64,000 nucleotides of DNA, from NCBI GenBank assembly GCA_013365325.1, contig JABVXV010000242.1:33107-97106 (forward strand), written 5' to 3'. The notes below the pieces were generated by a model. The model did not search any database. It was given only the letters and a program-made list of their open reading frames with translations, and had not been told where the DNA came from. Below are positions 25,375 to 34,884 of this stretch, one piece after another. This stretch comes from Dipetalonema caudispina (taxonomy: Eukaryota; Nematoda; Chromadorea; Rhabditida; Onchocercidae). Position numbers and translations under genes: made by a program. Position 1 is the stretch's first letter, and the number at the start of each line of letters is the position of its first letter.

Positions 25375-25515
25375 GAACAAGCGGTACGCAGGGAAGCCCG
25401 GATCGATTGTGGGAGTGGTGGTGGTGCTGCAGATCGGCATTGGTACCGACCGGCAGGCATCCCATGATGACGTACTCAGTCGGTTGGGTGCCGCCGTACT
25501 CCGACGACAACGACG
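25375..25515 (-). other. GC-rich open patch, possible exon
   Basis: About 140 bp with clearly higher GC than everything around it. On the minus strand from an ATG at 25465 it reads MGCLPVGTNADLQHHHHSH followed by NRSGLPCVPLVPSS, with G/C at many third positions and a GT donor candidate after LPC. MGC at the N-terminus would suit myristoylation plus palmitoylation. I find no matching downstream exon and the frame then runs into the microsatellite, so it could equally be a regulatory CpG-type patch. Confidence 0.25.
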
Positions 25516-26125
25516 ATCAACAGATATTTTCTTCCTCCCATTTATGTATATGTGTGTGTATACATAAGTATATAATAGTATATATAAATATTCATCTTAT
25601 CGTAATGCCGTTATCAACTACAACTTACCCACTCTGACCTTTGCCACATTATCGATTGACCCGGAAGACCGAAAGGTGAAAAGTACTAAATAACATATGC
25701 ACTGTTCCCTGTCGTTTTGTCCGCCTCCATATATATATGTGACGCAGTATTGCTATTTTAGGAATGGACATATTTGTTAGAGAAGTATAAATGTAGAGAT
25801 TTGCATAAAGTAGTAAAGGTTTCACAAAATTAGCCCACTTCGATGGAAAGGAAATATTTTTTATTTGTTTAAGAGGAATTTATGAGGGAATTTGCAACTT
25901 TCAAAGACATTATCATTCCCGATAAATTAGCGTAATCGTTATCTCCTGACGCCGGTTCGGATACGAAGAGGTGGATCTTCCGATAAGGAGGATCTTCTTA
26001 GTTCGACTTCTCTTTATTGGGGTACTGTTGCCTATATTTATCTTGTTTGGAACCGCTTGTTTATTAATTTTGCATATTCGGCCAACAAATGAAACATTAA
26101 TAAAAGCACATATTTTGAATTTTTC

Positions 26126-26127
26126 AG
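26126..26127 (+). other. Putative trans-splice acceptor of the MADF gene
   Basis: GAATTTTTCAG ends 17 nt before the ATG at 26145, in the position expected for spliced-leader addition. Confidence 0.5.
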
Positions 26128-26144
26128 GTATTCTGATGCATTAG

Positions 26145-27804
26145 ATGGGTAGTAGTTCAGTGATGTCATCAAAGGGTGGACCAGATTCTACATTCAACGA
26201 CAATTTAATTAGGGAAGTACGTGTGAATCCAATAATCTATGATTTCTCCCACCCTCTATACGGTAATGCAATCAAGAAACAGGAAACTTGGATTGAAATT
26301 GCTGCCAAACTTAATGAGAAGGGTTAGTTGAGTTTTTCACTTGCTAAAAATTTGCAAAAAGAACCCAGCAAATAGAGTACTGAAATTGTTGCTACTTTAG
26401 TAGAAGCTGTGAAGACTCGCTGGCGTACGTTACGCGATCGTTATACGAAGGAACGTCGACGTGTGATGACATGCGGTGTCGGGTCATCGTTCTCCTATTA
26501 TGCTGATCTCTGTTTCTTGGACAACTCCTGCACCGAGAATAGGTTTGGCAGATCCTATTTCTTACCTCCATTCTTTCACTCTCAAAAAGTATGATATTAT
26601 CGAAACATTTGTGCAACTCAGTATGGAATTTTTAAATAGTTCTTCAGAAGGACATTTCACTAAGGCTTTGAAATGAAAGTCTTGGAAAATATTTTAAAGT
26701 GCTTTTTTCCCAAGTCGTGATATTTTGCCACTTTTAAAGTTTTAGTCATAAAGACTTAAAATCTGTAAGTGATAACTGTTCCACAAAGATGTTGTAATTT
26801 TAAAAAATTGCGTTGCCCTGTTAAAATAAATGCGTTAAAATTTGTATTCACGCAGGATTACACCATCAAAAGCTAGCAAAAATAGTAACCGCAACAGCAA
26901 TGATAAAAACAGCAACAATACTCCAGTTCATTGCGATGTTACGACATCTATGTTTGTGAAACCGGAAGTTTTCGAGCAGTCATCCGACACCAGTTACAGT
27001 TTTGATAACAGGTTCATTTTTTCCATCCTTACAAACTTCATGAATTTTTTATCATTTGGAACTAGCATTTATCAGATTTAAATGATATTGTGAGTGATGA
27101 AATTAGTGCTGTTAACTATAAAGAGTTAGAAATCATTGTTACTGCCTCAAAAAGTCGATAACATGAATCCTGACAGCCTTTCACGCGGCTACTGACTTAT
27201 ATTTCACAGTGTCACAAACTTTGCTGTTGTGAACCGCGGTAACAAAATTTTTTCGAGGGATTTTTTTTTTGTTCGTATATAGCTTCATGCTTTGGATTGA
27301 AGTATTTGCCACGTGGCAGTGTGCATGGAAGTTCAGCCTATTCCATTATTTTCTTGAATTTTCAGAATCAGTGATGATATGTTAATGGAGCAAGAAGAAA
27401 CGGTTCCTACTTCATCTGGACCGGAGCGTTCAACACAAAAAAGGCAGAGGATTCGGAAAGCAAGTCACAAATCTCCAACACCTCCAGTAAGCTCAGCAAC
27501 ACCAACGGCTGTAACAGAAATAGCAGAACTGATGGCACTTGAAAAAGTACCAGTGAAACGCTCTAGACTAGACCCTTCACCGGATTCACCATCAGACACA
27601 GTTGCGCATGCATTAATGCGTAGCGTCGAAGTATTGCAACGTTTAGCAGAACGAAAACCCGTGTTTGACCGAGCAATCGCTCCACGTGATGCTGACGAAT
27701 GTTTCGCCGATTTTGTTTGTATGTCGCTGAAGTCAATTGATAATGGTAGTCGAGTGCATGCTCGAATTGCAATTCTTCATGCTTTGGCACAATTTCAGAC
27801 ATAA
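26145..27804 (+). CDS. MADF-BESS domain transcription regulator
   Basis: Exons 26145-26322, 26401-26542, 26856-27011, 27366-27804 join in frame to give 304 residues, complete with start and stop. Residues about 20-105 form a MADF (Adf-1-type Myb/SANT-like DNA-binding) domain: LIREVRVNPIIYDFSHPLY, then KKQETWIEIAAKLNEK, then VEAVKTRWRTLRDRYTKERR and SSFSYYADLCFLD, with the expected aromatic residues. A polar Asn/Ser-rich linker and a Lys/Arg-rich segment (KRQRIRKASHKS), a likely nuclear signal, follow. The C-terminal ADFVCMSLKSIDNGSRVHARIAILHAL fits a BESS protein-interaction motif. The combination is typical of MADF-BESS factors that bind promoters and recruit partners in the nucleus. Nematodes have several; I cannot say which this is. 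Confidence 0.9.
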
Positions 27805-28168
27805 GGGGTGATATCATATCTATATGCTTTTGTAAGATAACTTGGTAGTTTTTCGAAATATCAGTGATTAGACTGTATGAATAAGGTGAAGTGGAGCAAT
27901 GTTTTAGAGGTTAAGGATATCTAGTTGGTGGATCAGTTAGCAGCAGAAGTATTTGTCACAATTTTTCGAGAATTCGGGTAACGTTCATACAAGTGAGTGG
28001 CATAAATATCAGCGATTAAGCATTTTATATATGTGTGACTCGACTTTACTGCCTAAATTGTTCATTTTCAATATTGTTCTTTTTTCTCTCTTCGTGATAG
28101 GAACTAGATTCTTCCATATTTGCTCCTTTCATTCCAAAATATAATATTTTAACGAAAAGGTACATTTT

Positions 28169-28740
28169 GTGCAGGGCCTTGTTATACGGCTATTTGGTAC
28201 CACTTCTGGATTGTTTTATCCCTCTTTTCTGTATCTAAATAAAATTGATATGCCATTGACTGCTTGTGGTAAAGATCCTGCAGACGGATGTGGAGTTTGG
28301 TTAAATAAAATGTTGGTTACAGCTCTAGCAAAGCTTACTATAATGGACGGAACTACTCATCGTTTTGGTAGTATAGCTAGCAAGTCTTACTCAGTTTTCC
28401 TATACCATAGCAAAGCTTCGAAAAATAGCACAATCACTAGTCTTCAGTGCGAAACAAGCAATCAAATGCATCCTGATCCGAATGATCATTGTAGTAGTTC
28501 ATTATGCGTGACGAAAGTTCTTCGACCTTTTGATCGAAGAGAACCTACTGTTGGTAACCTTCATTTGGATACTTTTTTGTATGGATACAATGCATCTGTG
28601 AATAATCGTTGTCTGTGATGGCTAGAGAATTCATAATCAGAGCTAGGAGTGGACTTTGTAGAAATGCTAGACAGACGTCTTTGACTGCTTCTGATAAGAA
28701 GATTGATCATGTTGTGAGACGAGTTGCTAGATGGAAAAGC
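28169..28740 (+). pseudogene. Unidentified ORF with a frame break
   Basis: After a good 3' splice site (TTTTGTGCAG at 28173) an open frame runs to a stop at 28616-28618, starting GLVIRLFGTTSGLFYPSF. Another frame, open from 28609, continues with coding-like sequence (MAREFIIRARSGLCRNARQ, then DKKIDHVVRRVARWKSELF). I find no GT-AG pair that joins them in phase, so this looks like a damaged gene or a gene with an exon I have misread. The GTTSGLFY block and the later RNARQTSLTASDKKIDH..RVARW order loosely recall the Dak2 half of dihydroxyacetone kinases, but the match is too weak to name it. It lies 365 bp after the MADF gene on the same strand. Confidence 0.35.
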
Positions 28741-28859
28741 GAACTGTTTGCATGCTTAATAAATTTTATTTTGCGTTTAGCAAACAAATGTATCATCTCT
28801 ACAGGACTTATTTGTCTTCATCATCAAAGTTTTATTGTAGCAATAAACAACTAATACAA

Positions 28860-29481
28860 TAAGCAGAAAGAAAAGATGTAGAACGAATTTTACGACAATA
28901 CAATGCTGGATCATTATTACTTTATCATACAAATTAACTTGATGGATTTTTCGGCGCATAAAGAATCAAGCAATGACATAATTTCCTGAACATATTGGCT
29001 GTTACCTTCATGAAAATTATTCGAAATTCCCACATTGAAATTATACGACAGAGTATTAATTACTACATGGTAGAAGATAATGTTTACCCAATAGTATCAT
29101 CAATGACTTCGTATTCAAAATCATATGTTTCAAGTAGGCAGTGTAAGTGGAATTTTCTGCTAGGGACTTATTGAACTGGTAAGTGAGTTGTTTTTCTCAG
29201 ATTTAATCTTAGAACATCTCACATGAAAGCATTAGTATACACCATCTTCTTGAATTAAATATAACATTGCGTACTGCTCTATTGCTATACGATGAGCACT
29301 GCAAGAACCTTCTGAAGTTTCAAGCTGCGAAATTTTGAAATATAAAATTTAAATCAATAGTCACTCATTACACGAATAGTATTGCAAGAAGGTTCTTGCA
29401 GCTCAATAGATGCACATTTTAAGATATAGCATATCACTAGTGAGTCCGGAATCACACACTGGTAAAAAGCTTGGTCCGGAA
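28860..29481. other. Spacer with a long-arm inverted repeat
   Basis: No coding exon seen. Holds the 15-bp inverted repeat 29299-29313/29387-29401, downstream of the HES gene's 3' end. Confidence 0.5.
29299..29401. repeat. Inverted repeat, 15-bp arms
   Basis: CTGCAAGAACCTTCT at 29299-29313 is perfectly complemented by AGAAGGTTCTTGCAG at 29387-29401, with further pairing outside (GAG/CTC, CTATTG/CAATAG with bulges). The 3' arm itself is a near-palindrome. Confidence 0.85.
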
Positions 29482-31278
29482 TTATTTTTTATTGCAAAGA
29501 CAATTTCCTTCACAAATGACGCAAACGAATTCGGCAGTATTGTTTGACTCATCCAAACTTTCTCCTCTTCCTTTTGCTGATGATGATAATGCTGATGATG
29601 ACAGTGATAATGATAAAGATTGATTACTGCATGCACTTTCAGGTGACTCGAATAACGGTGGAATAATGTGCGAATGAAAAATCGGTGTCGAATGCAATTG
29701 TGGTAAAAAGCTCGTCGATTGTCGTCCAAATTGGGGTAAATTCATTTCTGGAGTATTTGCCGATGAATTTGATGTCACTTTCACTTTAGTTAGATTTAAT
29801 AAGCACTAATTAAAAATCAGTTTCTTTGTCCATGATTAAAGGCAGAATTTAGCAAATCTATTGTGAATTTTACCTGAATAGAAGTGTGAATGACCTAGTA
29901 GGATCCATGGAGCCTACTGAAGCTTAGTGATAGCTCAATTATTTAATTATATAAATCATATGGGTAATTTGATGGGAGCAAGCCTCGTTTACATGGTTCA
30001 CAGGTGGTCATGCTAAAATGAATTTAATAATTTTCCAAAATGAAGAGGAAATTGATTAACTTTTGACGTCGTTTCCATAAACAGGTCGTAACCAATTCAT
30101 TGACTTAAACGACTGATCAAATACTGAAGCAAGTTCTGCATTGACCGAAGCAACGAGTGGCGACGAAATAGAAGGATAACACCGATTATAGATAAATGAT
30201 GTGGTAGCCTTCTGTGCTGCCTGAAATCCATCCTTGAATCCCATATAAGCCGTCTTTTCTGATCCTGGAAGTAAGATTGCTTCGATATTGGCTCAATGGC
30301 TTAATTAAATTTAATGATGAGAATTCCGGCTCCAAAAGATAATCTTTTTGGGACTTTGATGAAATTTAAGCAGGGTTTGAAACATTTGTATTTATTTTAG
30401 ATAAGATCAAAAAAATCCAAATGTATCTTTTTTAAGAAAACAGTAAACTTCACAGAAATCCGTTGTGCCAATATAGCCTGCTCAGCAAATCACCGGAACA
30501 ACCGAGATACGGAGATCGATTGATCACAATTTAAATTTGTGAAGAAAGAAATGAATTGTTCCAAATAAAGGAAACCGTAGAAAAAGGCTCTGACTTCTTT
30601 CAATAACAGTCAAATTTAGGATAATTTTAATAATTGTTCGGGAGATAATAGTTATGGTTGTTTGCCGGTTGAGAAGTGATTACATGAGAGGATAAAAGAG
30701 TGGCGAATTTTCATACAACTTTTTCTTTAGAAATTTCCAAATTTTATGCAATTATAAACAGATCAAATAAAGTTAGAAGATCTGAAATCTGTCGGTTAGA
30801 ACCAAGAAATTGGATCTCAAGCAAGGCTGATGCACAATGTTGTGTTGGCCAAAATATAATCCTGTAAATACTATGATGATTTCTTTCGTATCTATTGTAT
30901 GAAGTAGTAGTTCCAAATTTTTTAAAAAATGTCACAGATTAATTGAAATTCGTAAAAAGTATGAAATCGATATTCGGAAAATTCAGACTTCGAATGTACG
31001 AAAACAGGAAAATCATCACATAAATTTGAAATAATTTCGAATATTCTATGGAAAAGTCCCAAATTCCGTATTCCTAAAAGCAAAACTTTTCTAACACTGC
31101 TTCTACCTCTCCTTTGATCATTACTAACTGATTGAAGATATTTTATCGTTAAATCCAAAATTTCAATTTTTTCAAGTTTTGATTCAACTTTTGGTGACTT
31201 AATTAAATGGAACATTTTCAACTGATCCAAGGAAGCATTCATTCGAGCTCGTCGACGACGTTCGATTTCCGCTTTACT
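29482..31278 (-). CDS. Hairy/E(spl) (HES) family bHLH-Orange repressor, 5' end missing
   Basis: Nuclear transcriptional repressor of the HES class. Exons: 31278-31107, 30264-30061 (or to a stop at 30056), and possibly 29783-29482. The first opens with SKAEIERRRRARMNASLDQL, a HES basic region and helix 1, then a loop and KLEKIEILDLTIKYLQ, helix 2. The phase-1 junction joins RRG to SEKTAYMGFKDGFQAAQKATT, an Orange domain. Reading on without splicing gives a terminus MNWLRPVYGNDVKS, a degenerate WRPW/YRPW-like Groucho motif; splicing at AAAA|GTTAAT instead adds a Ser/Pro-rich exon ending in a Cys-rich tail. The initiating exon is not found, although an acceptor precedes the basic region. A lin-22-like identity is possible but not shown. 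Confidence 0.87.
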
Positions 31279-34200
31279 CTGTAAGGAAAAGAAGAAAATA
31301 AGGGCGATTCAACAATCATAATTCGATATTAATTTTTTCATTCACTTTCAGAAGTACACATTCATCATGGAAATTCGGGCTAATTTTACTGTATTCTAAT
31401 TTTCTGAGAAGCCTCCCGTATCCACCCGAAACCAAACAGATAAGCTTATTTGACTCGGATAAAACAAATCACAGAGTAAATAGTTCCTCCCTTTTGAATT
31501 ATTATTTCTCTGATGAATCAAACAAAGTCAAACCTTAGTCACATTTCACCGATATAATTATTTTAATTGTTTTTTTGGATTCAAAATCAGAATTTTTGAA
31601 ACTTGCTTCTTCTGGATTTTAAATCTTTCAATCTAAATCTAGAAAGTTATTTAACCATCCAAAAAATTCCTAAGCAGCTGCTCTTTGCCACTTTGTATTA
31701 CAATTGTCATGAAGAGAAAGCTTTGGAAGTGACTGATGACCCGATTTCTTTACTGCAGCTGGATTTAACTCATTTTTCCGGTTACTAAATCAACACATGA
31801 ATGAATTGAACCCAGCTGCAATAAGGAACTAAATTTGAACAATTGAAATTCAAAACTAAGAATAGAGCAGAATGCTGAGATTTTGGATCTGAATTTAGCG
31901 AAATTCAGTTTTTTGCATATTTCTTTTTTATCGACTTTTACAATTTCTTTGCAAAATTAAATCCATGAAATTTTCTGCACAAATAAAATAAAATGAAATG
32001 TAACATGCGACTGCTGAATTTTCGCATGCAGATCGATAGAACTTCGACTTATGTTTGGGTTTGTTTGAAAGGTCAAATATATATGATCGTTTAATGGACA
32101 AATTCAGGATTAAGCTTGTTGATTGTTCAGAAGCATATCTTGCTGTTCTGAGCTTGGCTCCAATATTTTGGTATCATTTCTGCATTATGTCTCAAGCACT
32201 CCTATGCAATGCACTGAAATCCAAGTATTCTTTCGTTCCAAATTCGGCTTCTCTAGATTCAGATAACTTAATGCTCATAGGACACTCCTCTCAATTCGAT
32301 AGGCCAAGTAATCGTAAAAAAGTACCGGCAAAAAATTGGAATTGCTCGAGCTAGTAACAGCCAAATCGTCTGATTTCATTACACAGATTCTAAAATTAAA
32401 ATAGCATCTTAGTCATAGAATTCAAATTTGAACAAAATTATAACCAAAAAATTATTTTCGGTTATTACCGATCATTTTGCATCCGTCTTATGGAGTCCAA
32501 GCTTAAATTAATTTCCAAGTGATTTAGTCAACTTCTAAATTACTTAGCTATTTGATTCTTTAGCAAATATGTTTATTACTTAACTGAAAATAATAATCGA
32601 ATCAATATCAGTTAACAATATAACCTTGTATATTTGATTTTATTCGGAGGATATTAGAAATTTACCAAATGTCTCGGAAAACTTCCCCTAACATTTTTGC
32701 CAGTATGGGACTTCCTTGAGGATACCTTTTCCAAATATAAGAAAAAGATATAATTTACACGAATTAACCATTTGAATATGAAATAATAGTATGGCTCGTT
32801 TCACCGATCTAATACTTAAACAATAAGGAACCTTAACATTGACTGGGGAAAAAATGTTGGTAGCTTACATTTCGTACAATCGATACCACGTGTTACGCAA
32901 AAATTAATCAATAAATCGGATCCGCCTAACTTTAAAAAAAAAAAAAGTTAAGAACAAAGCAGAAGAAAAAGGCAACAATTTACGCAGAAGCAGCGATACC
33001 AAATTCCTCATCTGGAAAGAATAAGTTCGATCGGTCGATTTAATGAAGATTTACTGGGGCGGTATGAGAAAATGACGCAGTTCATCTCAGATGGATTCAA
33101 TTTCCCATACTTCCATATGAGTAACTTAAATACATCATCCGATTCACACCCATTATAATTCCTGGAAACAATGCAATGTTGACTCGTGATGATATTGGCA
33201 TGAGAAACACGATTTGGGTGAGAAAATGCCATGATACATGTTGTGTCAGTTGTTATTGCATTTCTATGGGGTTAATTGTAAATTATTCCGGAGTAAACTG
33301 ATATGGATATATCTGTGTAACGTTTTCCTCGAGCTTTTAAGCACCTCTACCGAAATACTATTTTCTTTTACAATTGGATTATAATTTTTTTTAAATGTTG
33401 TTGTGATCAAATCTTCATGTCTGTTTAATCAACCAATTTTCCATTGACAAATTAATTTTTGTCTGTTTATTTTACCGATAAAAATTTCTGTTTTCTGAAA
33501 TTGTAGAAATTATACAACGAAATTTCATATATTCCGAAACAGCCGCCATCATATTCTGACTGATTTTCTTTTTGAGGGCAAAGATCAGCTTTATAAAAAA
33601 ACAAAACAATTGTTGAAGGATAAGAAAAAAGGAACTCTCATGCGTCAATGGATTCCAGAATCAATGAAACTGACAGTTATTATTATTTTCATGCAACAGA
33701 AATGGATGATAATCAGCCTGGGATTATAATTAACCACTGTTAGTAAAAATCTTAAATATCATGCAGGACATTTTTCATATTGCATTGAGAAGCAAAATTT
33801 GCTTTGTCTGAATCTCGAATTTTTGAAAATTTTTTTCATCCTTCATTTTCAATGCAAATTTTTAATGGTAAGATTTTGAAGAATGATGGTTAAAGTTTGG
33901 GGATTTGTAAACGTATGCCGCATCACATGCCACATATAACGATGCTATCTCAGAAGGTTGATAACATTTATTTGATGTAGCAAAATAAACAAGATAATTT
34001 AACAATAAAGTAAAATAAAGTAAATAAATAAAGCAAATAAAGAACACAAACAAACAACAAGCCAGTTGGAGAAACAATGGGAAGTTGAGGACAATGAAGG
34101 AAAAAGTGATAAAAATATTAGGAAAACAAATGATAATGATATTACTTATTGATATTGGCAGTCGCAGACCTGAGTAAGAGAGAATATGAAATAATTTTGT

Positions 34201-34884
34201 TAGGCAGGAAATGTAGCGTATACTTATTGAATACTCATTTCAACCTAAACCTAATCAATTTGGCCTTCTATCTGTGATTCATATACATTCATCTGGTCAA
34301 ATGATAATTCATTTCTAATACTTGATTGATTTGTCCAGTTCTAGGCAAGGCTAACGTTTAAAGTTAGAACATTTTGAAACAAGCAAACTGATTAGGATTA
34401 CTATCCCTAAAGAGATAGTTGTAAGTGAGAGAAGAAATAATGCTAAGAATGGATTGGCAGTGCAAGGAACAATGATAAAACAATGGAAATAAGCGAATAA
34501 TATAACAAAAAACAGTAGTGATTATCGATAAAATGATAAAGCAATAATACAAATGAAATTATGTATATTTAAGTGATGGCATATATACATCAATAAATAA
34601 GCATTTCAAAGTACTTTTTCGAGATTTGTTGGTATTTTACATAACATTGTGATGTTGTATGAAGAACCAATGGGGAAGTAAAATGATGGCAATGTTGATG
34701 TTATCACTTTACCTTTTTACGAAATCATTTATTTGTAAAGGCAGATCAAGCCATATAAAGCTCTATTAATGTGAGTTCGAAATTTTCCACTTTACTGGAA
34801 TAACTTCGAACTGCTGTCACTAATTTTCGAGTTAGTATGATTTTAGAAAAGATACATATGTGATGGCCTCATTCTCGAATTTTG
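31279..34884. other. Spacer between the HES and ADAM genes
   Basis: AT-rich, presumably containing the undetected first exon and promoter of the minus-strand HES gene. Open frames here are short, AT-driven and not bounded by convincing splice sites. I see no RNA gene. Confidence 0.5.

Larger units (their letters stand above)
23971..26125. other. Intergenic region with a microsatellite and a GC-rich patch
   Basis: Spacer between the F-box and MADF genes. AATAAA-like sequence near 24120 may end the F-box transcript. It also contains a CATA tetranucleotide array and a GC-richer open patch, listed separately. Nothing else is recognisable. Confidence 0.55.

Noticed and set aside
25065..25510. Minus-strand ORFs rich in Met-Tyr-Val-Cys
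   Set aside because: Translation of the CATA microsatellite; only the GC-rich beginning is kept as a weak candidate.
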